Shown: positions 41,957-53,433, counted from the first letter of the stretch. The stretch is DNA of 64,000 nucleotides from Conchocele bisecta (GCA_029237695.1 CM055272.1:15550042-15614041); one strand, 5' to 3'. Notes: a model not told the origin generated them from the sequence alone. Translations and numbers: made by a program.

Positions 41957-43080
41957 TGATTTACTAAAACCCCACACAAGCATAATTTAACTTTGATGAA
42001 ACAAAGCAGTCGAATAGCTAGCTGGCCCAGGCATTTTGGAGGAATCTTGTGTTTTCGAACATTCATCAGTAAAACATACATTGCCTTCAGACCTTTACCA
42101 CTCAGTGCCTGGTTGTTCAATACAAATGATCCAGTGTAGTTAAATACCACTCCTAAAGATATATAGTATCTCACTGGGCTGCGACTGTTGGCGACAAATT
42201 GCGAACGGCATTCGCGAGGGAGTTTCCAAAATGTCTCGAAACGTTTGCAGGGTTTCTCAATTTCCTCGCGTGAGTCGCATGAGGGCCTCGCTCTCGTGTC
42301 GCTAGAATTTTGAACATGTTCAAAAAATTTGCTCGACAAATTTTCTCTCAAAATAGTCGTTGTGGAGTTTCTCGAACCCGTCTCAAACCTTTCTCAATTT
42401 AGTTTCCGTGAGTCAGAAAGTGCGACCTATGAAACTAAATTGTGATTGATTGGAGACAAAAATGAGAATCTGACATTTCGGGCGCGAGACAGGCGCGAAC
42501 TGCCTATTTCTCAATTGTCATGCATAACTGTCGCGCGACATTCGCACGATTGTCGCGCGACAGTCGCAAGTGCAAACAATTTGCAATTTTGTTATGTATG
42601 CGAACTACCGGCAAATTTTGGCCCAAATTTCGCCGGGAGTTCGACATACTCGAACGTGTCGTAAGTATCAATTCAGTGTGATTGCAAGTGAAAATTTTCG
42701 CTAATTTGCGTATTGCAGCCCAGTGAGATACTACCTTAAGTAACGGAAATCATTCACAACTTCAATGCCCCGACCATTATATGTCCATAATTCATTGACC
42801 CTAGTAGGGCCTCTTTTTCTGAATACCATTATCTTTGTTTTATCACAGTTTACTTCTATGCCCCACTAATTGTCACAATAGTCACTTAACAAATTTAAGC
42901 TCTGCTGCAAATCATCCGGCGATTTACCAATTTTCATCTGCGAAAAGTAGTAATATCAATGACAATTTGTTAATCTCTAAACCGCTGCCCATTCGATCCT
43001 GTAAAAATAGTTCCAGATCTTCCTGAAGAAGATAGAAAACATCAGAGGAGACAGTACCTCACCCTGTCATAATAATATAA
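41957..43080 (-). pseudogene. Non-LTR retrotransposon reverse transcriptase remnant, split by element Z
   Basis: On the minus strand, 43080-42734 reads QGEVLSPLMFSIF, LLLFAD (the catalytic FADD region with the second D lost), GKSPDDLQQSLNLLSDYC and WGIEVNCDKTKIMVFRKRG, with frameshifts and stops. After the Z insertion it continues at 42163 with LGVVFNYTGSF and GLKAMYVLLMNVRKHKIPPK. These are RT motifs C-E and the thumb of a LINE-type (CR1/Jockey/RTE-like) polymerase, which copies its RNA at a nicked target. Endonuclease and 5' parts are not found. Lack of an intact catalytic pair and several stops make it dead. Confidence 0.85.
42164..42733. mobile_element. 570-bp TIR element Z inside the LINE remnant
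   Basis: TAGTATCTCACTGGGCTGCG and TTGCAGCCCAGTGAGATACTA are inverted. The interior is rich in GTCGCGCGACA-type words. Short similar flanks CCTAAAG/CCTTAAG could be a target duplication, but with five extra bases on one side. Confidence 0.8.
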
Positions 43081-43105
43081 CATATTCCGGTACCTATGCA
43101 CATAA

Positions 43106-43356
43106 TTAACCCTTTCAACACCACATGCCTGTAAAGCGGTATTGGCAAATAGTAGTGTAGATCCAGATGAGCCGGCTCGTGACGAACCGTCTCATCAGGA
43201 TCTGCACTTTTTGCAAGTAATTTTCATATTTTCGAGAACAAAAACACCCACTTTTTCATAAATGGACTAATCTGAAAATCATTTTGTGGCTGATGGATTG
43301 GTTTCAAAATTAACATATCAAAATCCATTCCAGTTACTTAGGGTTGAAAGGGTTAA
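43106..43356. mobile_element. Family D TTAA MITE, complete
   Basis: TTAACCCTTTCAACACCACA ... TTAGGGTTGAAAGGGTTAA. Hairpin GATCCAGATGAGCCGGCTCG / GACGAACCGTCTCATCAGGA. Confidence 0.9.
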
Positions 43357-43559
43357 GAGAAAAATTATGTAGCCTTGACATGTAACGTAATGAATACCTG
43401 TTTCTCATGGGAAGTATATAAGTGATTTGATTACTTAGCATTGTTGCAATGCTTGACCAGACATTGCACCCTCTATTGATCTACTGGTCAGTGCTTGTCT
43501 GGACACCACTGGCAGTATATGTGACATGACTACCAGGCTTACAGTGATTGTGGCCAATC

Positions 43560-43860
43560 TAACTCATGATCTGTGACTGGAGTAATGGGGCTTATTGTAT
43601 TTGTGACCAGTCTAGGGGCTTATGGTGTTTGTGATCCGTCTTATATTCAGATATGCGACTAGAGAAATGGGGCGTATGGTATTTTTGGCCAGGCTAACTC
43701 GTGATATGTGACTGGAGTAATGGGGCATATGGTATTTGTGAGCACTCTAGAGGCTTATGGTATTTGTGACCAGTCTTATCTTCAGATATATGACTGGACA
43801 AAGGGGCTTATGGTATTTCTGGCCATGGTATGCGTGGCCAATCTCACTCATGATGGTAAT
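43560..43860. repeat. Degenerate tandem repeats derived from family E arms
   Basis: GTGACTGGAGTAATGGGGCT, GGTATTTGTGACCAGTCT and ATATGTGACTGGAGTAATGG recur five times. Confidence 0.65.
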
Positions 43861-44110
43861 CTTCCAGTTACAGATTAATAACTATCCATAAAAACAAAAC
43901 ATAGCTAACTGGCAACAGGAATGAGTGTTCAATGTGCAGCAGAAATGCCAATCCGTTATAATGTAGGCTAGCATGGTGTGTTGCCATGGAGACCACAAAA
44001 AAGTGTCAGTTTCAGCATCAGTATCAGACTTATAATCAGTGTTATTGGTGTAATGCAAGTGGTTCTTTCACTCCAGTGACAGATTAATGCTTATTATCCC
44101 CATCACCAAT

Positions 44111-44346
44111 CACAGGTTGAAGTAAAGGACCGAGGTCTATAAATACATTAAATATGCCTAAAAGCATCAATAAATGAAGAAAAAAATAAGTTAAACTTTT
44201 TTTTTGCTCCTTCGAGATATACTCCATCTATAAATAGGCATATTTAATGTATTTATAAATGGAGTATATATCGAGGGAGTATTTTTAGCTTATTTTTTTT
44301 CACTTATTAATGCTTTTAGGTATATTTAATGTATTTATATACCTCG
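44111..44346. mobile_element. Family H MITE, right end missing
   Basis: CACAGGTTGAAGTAAAGGAC ... TGTATTTATATACCTCGGT, then a SINE begins. Centre GGAGTATATATCGAGGGAGT. Confidence 0.8.
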
Positions 44347-44862
44347 GTGTAAAAAAATACTTTCATGGTATTTCCATCCCATTCAGTTGGATGTTGGTCG
44401 GGGAGCACGCGAAGGGTAATTTAATGATCAGGATTCATCTATGCCGGAATGCCAGCTTATATTGTTTGGTCCTCATGTACCTTTTCGGCCTTCTGATACT
44501 TGAGAGCTAAATCATGTTATATGCCCCATTAAAAAGTATTAAGAATAGTGCTGATCATATTACTTTTGGGGTTGGAGCTAAGTGACTGGTGTGGAATGGA
44601 CCTGGCACCAGGTCAGGATATTCTAATTTCAGGGCTGAATATATATTTTTCTGTAAATATTGAGTACTGATTTTGGAATTTCCCTCATTATGGGCAGGTT
44701 AAATACGGGATAGTCCAACCCACTTGGAAAAGTCGCGGGAATACTGGACGAGGCCTTCCGGCCTTCGTCCAGTATTCCCGCGACTTTTTCATGGCCCTAC
44801 CTACATAACCTTAGCTGTTGATAGGCTGTTAAACACCAATAATTAATCAATCAATCCATCCC
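44347..44862 (+). mobile_element. SINE-like retroposon with a nested Y hairpin
   Basis: AATACTTTCATGGTATTTCC, TGGACCTGGCACCAGGTCAG, TTTCAGGGCTGAATATATAT and the tail TAGGCTGTTAAACACCAATA. 44726-44790 is the family Y core hairpin (GGAATACTGGACGAGGCCTT / GGCCTTCGTCCAGTATTCCC) without the rest of Y. Confidence 0.75.
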
Positions 44863-44986
44863 ATTTGTCATTCAGGTAAGACTTGAAACCAAGGTCCCAC
44901 CATCCCTACATGATCTCAGCTGTTGCTGGGCTGTTAAACTCATTCACTTCAGCTGGAAAAAAAGTTACTTAACTTAAAAGCTCCAG

Positions 44987-45369
44987 ATAAGGAATTAGTA
45001 ATTGAGTATTTTCACTCATTTCTGAAGCATGAAGCAATTGGGTATTTCAAAATTTTAATTGGGTGAAATAAAATCACACTACTGTTTACACATCAACAGA
45101 CAGCAATTATTGAATAGTTTGCTCCGAAATGAAAGCATGTCTTGGCATTTCATTAGAATTGTCTCCTTGGAGACAATTCTAATGAAATACCAAGATGTGT
45201 TTTCATGGAAAGTAAGAAAAATATGCTATATCTGTGGTCTGTTTATTGTTTTTCTGCAGCATCACAAAATTGTTATTGCTTTTTGATACTCGCTACTTCT
45301 GATTTCAATTGGGTTTTTGACAATTTTAATTGGGTATTTAAGCAAATACACAGCTTATCTGGAGCTCTG
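44987..45369. mobile_element. Family C hAT-like MITE
   Basis: AGCTCCAGATAAGGAATTAG to CACAGCTTATCTGGAGCTCTG. Central GTCTCCTTGGAGAC palindrome. Confidence 0.85.
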
Positions 45370-45478
45370 TAGCTTGTAAAATGTGACCCCCCCCCCCCTC
45401 CCCCAACGACATGAGGTTTATCAGATTAAATTAAGGTCAAGACATATGAGACCTGTGATCATCATATGATTAGAAAAT

Positions 45479-45695
45479 ACCGTATTTATTCTAATAAACG
45501 GTGACCCCCGGTTCTATGCAATTTGTGGGGATCAAAACGTGGAAAATAGGATCAAAATATGTTATTTTCACATACAAAAGCCATTTAAAACGATGTTTTA
45601 AATGGCTTTTGTATGTGAAAATAGCATATTTAGAATGCAAATATGGGAGGGGGCTATTATTAGAGAGGGGGCTACTATTAGAATAAATATGGTAA
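45479..45695. mobile_element. Hairpin MITE with CCGTATTTATTCTAAT ends
   Basis: CCGTATTTATTCTAATA at the left and TATTAGAATAAATATGG at the right, inverted. Centre palindrome CATTTAAAACGATGTTTTAAATG with ACAAAAGCC/GGCTTTTGT arms. Confidence 0.8.
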
Positions 45696-45697
45696 TT

Positions 45698-45990
45698 CCT
45701 GAATGTGATGGAATATATGTATAACATGTCTATGTGAACATTGCCTCATTACTGTATCCTATACGGCACTTGGAGTGGCCAACTTGGCCAACTTTGTGTG
45801 TTCAAGCTATCAGCCAATTTCACCTCTTGTGGCGTTTGACAAAGAACATAAAATGTGAAGTAGAACATTTATGATATAATATTGTTAACTATATGGAGAA
45901 AAGCTAGGACAACAAACTCCATGTGCCGTATAGGATACAGTAATGAAGCAGTGTTCAGATATGTTATTCATATATTCCATCACATTTAAG
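45698..45990. mobile_element. Element with about 60-bp TIRs
   Basis: GTGATGGAATATATGTATAA, ATTACTGTATCCTATACGGC at the left; GCCGTATAGGATACAGTAAT and ATATTCCATCAC at the right. No coding sequence. Confidence 0.78.
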
Positions 45991-46428
45991 AAGCAATTAT
46001 GTTTAAATCATATTGTCAGGGGTCACAAGGGTCGTTAAATGAAGATTTCCTGTTAAACAAACACAATGGGGTCACCAGGGTATCTGGTTTAGAGAGACTC
46101 CACTGTAATTAAGCACTCCATGAACAGTTTTTGTCATTTTCAATCATGAACAGACAATGACAAATGATAGAGAAACCCATCTAAAGTAAACACAATGGGG
46201 TCGCCAGGGTGTCCGGTCTACGTAGGAAATAGCGTTCCTTGTCCAGTCATGGTGAGATGTACATTCATTGACGTAAACATCTCGATGACGTCTATGTATG
46301 TGCGCCCGTGCTCGATATCTTCATTTTAGCTGACAACGCCTCAGTGAGCTCAATATGAATGTTATCTTCGTGTTTATTTGTGAAATGGTAATTATTATTA
46401 TGCGGGGTTATTTGAAAGTAAGTCAAGT

Positions 46429-46935
46429 TTAAAGGTACATATGCCCACTCAGTAGGCACAAGATGTTCTTTATATCTGAGCCATCATCTGAGGCAAAATA
46501 AACATTCATTCACCATATTACCCCATGTATTGATTGGCATTATTATACGTTTTATATCAGACGTAACTTTCCACACTGATGTCAGGGGCGATAACCGTGT
46601 TTCCTTAATATGTTAACGGACATTACTATTTATACTCTGTATTTATTTTTAGATGTGCAATTATCATACTTTATAATCTGTCGAAAATATTATTTTTTCA
46701 GGTGACGCATTTAATTCGTATAAATAATTAAAAAATACCATGCCTCATTTGCATATGAAAATAGCCTGATACCAACGCGCGTCACTATCAGTAAGATAAA
46801 TATTACTAAATGATTATATCTGTATAGCAGCCACTCGTAATCTTTAGAACGTGGAATAATGACACAATTATACACTTATTTAATTCCTATAAAGAACCTA
46901 CCTAGTGTGCCTACTGAGTGGGCATGTACCTTTAA
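46429..46935. mobile_element. Family T TTAA element, complete
   Basis: TTAA|AGGTACATATGCCCACTCAG ... CTGAGTGGGCATGTACCT|TTAA. A partial copy lies at 29025. TTAA targets fit piggyBac or Kolobok; the family is not resolved. Confidence 0.85.
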
Positions 46936-47087
46936 GATGTCAACATCATTTTGTATTAAAGGTTAAAACGCATGTACATGTACATGGTCGGATGTTTCAG
47001 TGGTATAATTGAAAGTTAGCGATGCGATAAAATAAACATACACGTATCCCAATCATCACACAAGGTCAACTTGTATACTAACACTTA

Positions 47088-47172
47088 AACCGCTATCTTA
47101 ATTTTTTTGTCGTCTGCTGTTTATTTTCTATTTTCCATTTTTATCATCAAAAACATGCTTTGACAGCACTTA
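47088..47172. repeat. Family B left fragment
   Basis: CTTAAACCGCTATCTTAATT to GCTTTGACAGCACTTATAG. Confidence 0.65.
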
Positions 47173-47345
47173 TAGTATCTTATCACCATGCCAACTGCTT
47201 GTGGTATTGGGTGAGCACTATTATGTAGATTGTGGATGTAGCACAGTTTTTGTGTCATTTAATTAATTATCTCCATGCTTGTATACACATTTACATAATC
47301 CGTCTGGTAAACATGACGTATGTGTACATGTATGATCAAAAGTGT

Positions 47346-47561
47346 GTATAGCGAGCGCTTAGAATGCGGGAAATAAAAATCGCCGCCTGCTGCTTTTTCT
47401 TTTGTCTTTATTCGCAATAAAAGCATAACTTGGCAGCACTTTAGAATCATTTCCTGTGGAAATGATTCTAAAGTGCTGCAAACTTATGTTTTTGTTGATA
47501 AAAATGGAAATTAAAATGTAAACAGCAGACGACAAAATTTAATTCTGCATTGCAAGGGTTA
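47346..47561. mobile_element. Family B-like hairpin MITE
   Basis: CAGCACTTTAGAATCATTTC / GAAATGATTCTAAAGTGCTG around CTGTGG; right end TTGCAAGGGTTAGA. TTAA is not kept. Confidence 0.75.
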
Positions 47562-47628
47562 GATGTACGACTTGTCACCAAGCCATGCTAAATTTGTTGC
47601 CCGCCATTATAAAAGAACCAGACTTTCA

Positions 47629-47872
47629 TTAACTCTTTGCATGCTAGCAGCGGAAATATCCGCCAAACGAATTATGAGTATATGTTTTATTTCTCTCTGT
47701 AAATATGTCTGGAAATTTCATTAGAATTGAGTCCTCAGGACTCGATTCTAATGAAATTCCAAGACATATTCATGATATTTATAGGGAGAAATAAAAAAAA
47801 ATACAATGAATTGTCGGCTGCTATTTTTTAACTATTTATAGCCCACAAATTTCCCAGCATGCAAAGAGTTAA
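47629..47872. mobile_element. Family G TTAA MITE, complete
   Basis: TTAACTCTTTGCATGCTAGC ... CCAGCATGCAAAGAGTTAA. Hairpin around GAGTCCTCAGGACTC. Confidence 0.9.
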
Positions 47873-48042
47873 TGTCATGTGCTGCCAAAACTTGTTTTAT
47901 GTTAATTAAGAAATGAGTGAAAATGATAATCAGCAGATGACTATAATCAGTTGCCATGTTTTATAACCCATTGTAAGCTGATTACAGTAGCATGAAATTT
48001 TTTAGATTTATTTCTCGTCATATTTTCTTTGTTTCTTCTCAA

Positions 48043-48115
48043 AAGTATATGTTGTTACCACTCATCTGAACCGTCTCGACGAGACGGTTCAAATGAGTGG
48101 TAACAACATATATTT
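48043..48115. repeat. Family A hairpin core
   Basis: AGTATATGTTGTTACCACTC and complement around CCGTCTCGACGAGACGG. Outer AACCCATT/AATGGGTT ends sit at 47967 and 48181 without TTAA. Confidence 0.85.
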
Positions 48116-48360
48116 TTATTGAGAAATAAAGAAAATATTCAGATTGTTTTTATATTAAAAATAGTATTCTATCGATAGTCAATGGGTTTGGGTTTGAAAT
48201 AAGTTATGTTTTTGACATGTGACCCGTTTCACTCATTAACTTCGTTAAAGACTAAGAAATTTGTAATTGTAAAATTTAACTTTAGAATAACATTCAAATC
48301 CTTAGTGGATGTAAATATGGATGTAATGATAAGTGCATCTAGGTGCACAACAGTAACATT

Positions 48361-49199
48361 ATAGGAATGAATGGCCTTTTTGTGGAATTTATTGGGGTAT
48401 ATAAACTTGGAAAAGTCGCGAGAATACTGGACGAAGGCCGGAAGGCCTCGTCCAGTATTTCCGCGACTTTTCCAAGTTTATATCCCTGATAAATTCCACA
48501 AAAAGGCCATTCATTCCTTATAATTCCGCCCCGTGCAGGCACCGGGGCGGGATCAACTGATCCTGAGAATAGTGCTGCAGTAGCCATTGCTTGTCTTAAA
48601 AGGCGACTAAACTGGCTTAACGATTGGGTTCATACTTTCCGGAACCCACTATACCGTATTTGGCACTCATGTACATTTTTGGCTTTCTTGTATGTGAGAG
48701 TTGAGTCGGGCTATGCCCCATATATAAAAGTAAGATTAGCGCTAATCCTATTACTTTTAGGGGATGGGATAAATGATGCTGGTGTGGCGAGGGCCTGGCA
48801 CCAGATCAGGTTGTTCTAATTTCAGGACTGAATATATATTTTGATTGTAAATATTGAGTTCTGAAGTTGGGATTTACCCCCCTCGGACAGGTGGATACGG
48901 GACTCGACCCCGTTGACCCGTCTGCGTGTAGACTCCCTGAGGCTTGTACCTCTATGTCAGAAAAGCGGACGTTAAACCCTATTCACTCACTCACTCCTTA
49001 TAATTCCAGCATTTGAAATAAATTCATCAAGAAAATGTGTTTATTTTCCGTTTTCTTAAGAATTATTTTAACTGCGCCTCACGATTACGGAAAGTAGTTC
49101 GGCGTGGGAGTTTACTGGGATATAAATTTTGGACAGAGACTTGCTACGGGCCAATCAAATGTTAGGGAATTGTGTAAATATTTTTGTGCTGGAATTATT
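48361..49199. mobile_element. Family Y element interrupted by a SINE
   Basis: Same sequence as 40465-40831, with a 467-bp insertion after CATTCCTTATAATTCC. Right body CGTGGGAGTTTACTGGGATA ends near 49199. Confidence 0.88.
48528..48994 (+). mobile_element. Full-length SINE with 13-bp target duplication
   Basis: TCCTTATAATTCC is at 48515-48527 and 48995-49007. The element starts with a GC-rich GCCCCGTGCAGGCACCGGGG, has TGGTGTGGCGAGGGCCTGGC and CGGGACTCGACCCCGTTGAC, and ends ACGTTAAACCCTATTCACTC with (CACT)n. Length 467 bp. The Y copy at 40465 is its empty site. Confidence 0.92.
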
Positions 49200-49654
49200 A
49201 ATTAGTTAATTACCACAGTAACGAGAGAAGGTAATTCATAAAAATCTTTGTACAAACATTTTGATCGTACACACTTTATTGAAACGGGCCCCTGATCCAC
49301 TGGGTGCAAAATTTGAAACCGAATGCTTACAAATACAATAACCCCCATTTTGTAATGGCAGACAAGTATTTCCTCAATCACAGGTTTGATTGTACAGGTA
49401 ATTTGTTATTGAAACCCTGGTTGATCCTTTAGGATATACTGCTGTGCTGCGTTTATGCCTCTCGATTACGACAGATTTTATCAATGACGATTTACTACTC
49501 CCATTTCCTATTGGCACGGACCAGCCGGTACAGACCAATACAGCGATCAATCTGCAAAACATGAACACACCTGTTCAATCAGTATTCAGATACACATCAT
49601 TATCCTCTAGCCGTCCATGTACGTACGTACATACGTTAGTAAGTTAGTAATGCC
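49200..49654. other. No recognised feature except a family Q scrap
   Basis: CATTTTGATCGTACACACTT and GAAACGGGCCCCTG near 49258-49294 resemble the Q right end. The rest is unassigned. Confidence 0.45.
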
Positions 49655-49940
49655 ATTCATTTTTCAATAACTCGTGCTTCACTGATTTTTCATAATATTT
49701 GGACACAATGTGGGTCTAGGGATGGTGCTTTGTTTTGCATACGACCCACATCCGACCGCCAAAGATCAAGGTCACTGAGGACTTTAGGTTCACCTTGTTT
49801 GTAAGGCAAAAAAATGTAAAAATCTGGCCTTTGTTCACAGGTGGTATTTATATAGTAATTGTGCCATTGGGACAACAAAAGTGTGGCCTTTACAGCCAGG
49901 TGATTGCTATTTGGAGGTGGTCTTTAGCACAGGTTTGACT
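49655..49940. repeat. Dispersed repeat shared with 10031
   Basis: GGGATGGTGCTTTGTTTTGC, GATCAAGGTCACTGAGGACT and TTCACCTTGTTTGTAAGGCA. Confidence 0.6.
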
Positions 49941-50105
49941 GTACATGTAAATGTCGGATAAACACATTGACACGGTAAAATAACCAATTTCGCCATGTGT
50001 ATGTTATTTCTTAATGTTCTTGATACTGCTTTGACAGGTTTATATAGCTAACTTATCAAACACTCTGGATAACCGATTGCAAAAATCACTCTTCCATGTG
50101 TTATA

Positions 50106-50355
50106 TTAACCCTTAGACCGCTACTCACAACAATTGTTGTCTGCTGTTGCTTTTATATCTTGCCTTATTTCTAAATAAAAACATGGTTTGACAGCACTTC
50201 AGAATCATTTCCAATGGAAATGATTCTGAAGTGCTGTCAAAGCATGTTGTAAATTATTCTAAAGTGCTGTCAAAGCATGTTTTTGATGATAAAAATGGAA
50301 AATAGAAAATAAACAGCAGCCGACAAAAAAAATAAGATAGCGGTCTAAGGGTTAA
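50106..50355. mobile_element. Family B TTAA MITE, complete
   Basis: TTAACCCTTAGACCGCTACT ... AGATAGCGGTCTAAGGGTTAA; the best preserved B termini in the window. Confidence 0.92.
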
Positions 50356-50459
50356 AGAGATGGGGTTAAATTGCTACCCTCGCGAGAGGTGTGGAGTGGG
50401 GTAGCAATTTTGTTTCTAGAGCTACACTGGTGACAAATCTCATAAGCCCATAATATGTC

Positions 50460-50879
50460 CAGAGCTCCAGATAAGCTGCGTATTTGCGTAAATACCCAAT
50501 TAAAATTGTCAAAAACCCAATTGAAATCAGAAGTAGTGCGTATCAAAAAGCAATGAGAACAATTGTGGTACCTTTATCATGCTGCAGAAAACAATAAACA
50601 GACCACCAATATAGCATAATTTTCTTATTTTCCATGAAAACACATCTTGGTATTTCATTAGAATTGTCTCCAAGGAGACAATTCTAATGAAATGCCAAGA
50701 TATGTTTTCATTTCGAAACAAACTATTCAATAATTGCTGTCTGTTGACAGTGTAAACAGTAATAAGTGTGATTTAATTTTACCCAATTAAAATTTGAAAT
50801 ACCCAATTTGAAATACCCAATTGCTTCAGAAATGATAGAGAGACAATACTCAATTAATAATTCCTTATCTGGAGCCCTG
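50460..50879. mobile_element. Family C hAT-like MITE
   Basis: CAGAGCTCCAGATAAGCTGC to CTTATCTGGAGCCCTG. Flanks TATGTC/TATGTT match at 5 of 6. Confidence 0.87.
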
Positions 50880-51042
50880 TATGTTTGTGATTGATCCAGT
50901 CTCTGAAGTTAATGTTTGATTGAGCAGAAATAGAAGTTGCTAATGACAACGATTATCGCTACTGATAACTACGGGTGTGTTTACAACAAACAACATGAAC
51001 TCGGTTGTGGTTGACATAATGTCGGTCAATTAAATGGCTATT

Positions 51043-51545
51043 CAACTCTTTGCATACTGGGAAACTTGTAAATAGTTGTAAATAGTTAAAAAATAACGCA
51101 TTCAAATTTGTTATGTTGTCTCTTTCATTTCTCCCTGTAAATATCATGAATATATCTTGGAATTTCATTAGAATTGCAGGGGCGGATCCAGGATTTAAGG
51201 TTAGGGCCGGGGGGGGGGGGACTTAATTGAAATAGTTTACTTTATTTTTTATATACTAGCACCGTTCGGTCGTCGACCGAGCTCCCTGCTAGGAGGTCCG
51301 GCGGTTACTGCCCTCCGCAATTTTTTTCATATCTACACCCAATTTTGCTGCGTTTTTGGCGCATCTTGACGCAAAAATATCTGTACTCGCCGAATTTTAC
51401 GCGGCTTTTAGGGATTTTCCCCTACGTGAATCCGCCCTCAGTCCTGCCGACTCGATTCTAATGAAATTCCAAGACGTATTCACAGAGAGAAATAAGAACA
51501 AATATTCTTAATTTGTGGGCTGTTATTTTTTTCATCACTAACATA
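51043..51545. mobile_element. Family G MITE interrupted by a CAGGGGCGGATCC element
   Basis: CAACTCTTTGCATACTGGGA ... GGAATTTCATTAGAATTG, then the insertion, then CGACTCGATTCTAATGAAAT. Confidence 0.78.
51178..51446. mobile_element. hAT-like non-autonomous element nested in G
   Basis: CAGGGGCGGATCCAGGATTT at the left and GTGAATCCGCCCTCAG at the right are approximate inverted ends. A G11 run follows the left end. The host duplication is not clear. Confidence 0.6.
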
Positions 51546-51559
51546 CAACCTCACATATA

Positions 51560-51702
51560 CATCTTTGGCATTTTGTATGTGACAGTTGAATCTGGTTATT
51601 CCCTTATGTGAGTATTACGATTATTCGTAATCCTATTTTAGGGGAAGGGGCCAAATGACTTGGTGTTGTTAAACACCAATAAACAAACAAACAAAACTAA
51701 CA
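51560..51702 (+). mobile_element. SINE fragment with tail
   Basis: TTTGGCATTTTGTATGTGAC, ATTCGTAATCCTATTTTAGG and GTTAAACACCAATAAACAAA. Confidence 0.7.
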
Positions 51703-51747
51703 TGCAAATGTTAATGACTGCATCTACTAGTACTACGTACATGTACG

Positions 51748-51938
51748 CAGAACTCCAGTTAATGTGCGTAATTTGGAGGCAAATTTCTTATTTCTCTATC
51801 AAAAATGGCAAGTTGGGAGTGCTTTAGAATCGTCTCAATGAGACGATTCTAAAGGACTCCCAACTTGCCATTTTTGATGAAGAAATAACAACATTTCACC
51901 CCAAGTTGGTCAAATTACGCAGCTTAACTGGAGCTCTG
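51748..51938. mobile_element. Family C'' hAT-like hairpin MITE
   Basis: CAGAACTCCAGTTAATGTGC to GCTTAACTGGAGCTCTG. Flanks CATGTACG/CCTGTACG match at 7 of 8. Sister of the 16039 copy. Confidence 0.9.
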
Positions 51939-51944
51939 CCTGTA

Positions 51945-52410
51945 CGTCTGTTCTACGTTTTGCTGCCAACGATCAAACTTTTGGATATTAAACACATTAA
52001 ACTTGCAAAAATATGTAAATGGAAGTAATTTTTTATCATTAACAAGAAAGTCACCCTCTCCAATTTTTTGATTTGGTTAAATTTCATCAAATATTGATTT
52101 TATAGCAAAAAGAACGGTTTTCCTATGGGAATTTAACATTATGGGGCTTAAAAAAAAAGAAAATATTTTCAAAATATAACTTGTTTTCTTAGTTACATCA
52201 TATCCAAGCTATCTAACCAGATTTCGGAGTCGATTTCCATTTTTTTTTGTATTTTGACTCGTGCCCCACTGCTTCCACCTCTTTTTCCCCCATGTTAAAT
52301 TCCCATAGGAAAATTGTTTTTTCGCAATAAAATCGATATTTGATGGAATTTTATGAGATAAAAAAAAAAATTGGGGAGGGTGACTTTTTTGTTATTGATA
52401 AAGAACTACT
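51945..52410. mobile_element. Family P element, right end unclear
   Basis: GTCTGTTCTACGTTTTGCTG, TCCTATGGGAATTTAACATT and inverted AAATTCCCATAGGAAAATTG; ends in GGAGGGTGACTTTTTTGTTA. Confidence 0.7.
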
Positions 52411-52411
52411 C

Positions 52412-53300
52412 AAAAATGGGCGTGGCCTGTGGGGTCAAAAATGGGCGTGGCCCGTGGGGTCAAATTGGGGTCAAATATTATTTTTGACTGAATATGGTCA
52501 TGTCATATATCAAATTGAAGGTATCAATGAGGCGATCACTCTGGTGCATTTTTTGTCGAAATCGGATTGTTATGTCATCCAAGATGGCTGCCGAAAGGTC
52601 AAAAGGTCGTTCTTTTATTAGAGATTTCAAAATTCTTCTTCACATGAACCGCTTGGCCCATGGTAGCGAAACTTAAAAGTTATGGTCCATGGGTGAAGCC
52701 TTTTCAGATTTGTTAAAATGGAGGTCATCGCTAATCCAAGATGGCCGCCGTCTAAAAATAGCATAAATTCTTAAAAAATCTTCTTCTCATGAACCGCTAG
52801 CCGGATTTCGACTAAACTTGGTAGGAATGATCGATTTACAATGCTCTTTCAAAGTTGTGAAAATGGTGACCCCGGGGTCAAAAATGGGCATGGCCCGTGG
52901 GGTCAAATTGGGGTCAAATTTTATTTTTTACTGAATATGCTCATGCCATATATCAAATTGAAGGTATCGATGAGGCGATTGCTCTGGTGCAATATTTGTC
53001 GGAATCGGATGATTATGTCATCCATGATGGCCACCAAAAGGTCCATTTATTCAAAAGTTTGGACGTCTTTTTCTCAGGAACCACATGGCCGATGCTGGCC
53101 AAACTTCATAGGAAGTTAAGATCCTTGGGTGAAGCATTTTCAGATTTGGTAAAATGACAGTCATCGCTTAATCCAAGATGACCGCCATCTAAAAATAGCA
53201 CAATTTGTTTAAAACACATGAACTCAATGTCACATTCTCCTCTGGTGTTCATGGAGTCAGGTGAGCGAATTAGGGCCATCATGGCCCTCTTGTTTTACAT
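52412..53300. repeat. 443-bp tandem pair with GGCCATCATGGCC end
   Basis: GGTCAAATTGGGGTCAAAT at 52458 and 52901 marks two units. Each holds CAAATTGAAGGTATC and an AATCCAAGATGGCCGCC-like motif. The right end AATTAGGGCCATCATGGCCC plus TCTTGTTTT is a common terminus of invertebrate repeats. Confidence 0.8.
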
Positions 53301-53433
53301 ATATTGACATGTATCTTGGCTAAATTATGTTTATGTGAATTATTCACAAAATGAACATAACAGCTTGTTGACAGGATGTTAACATTCCACATTAAAAGCT
53401 GCATTGCTAAATATACAATGATAATTTATACAC

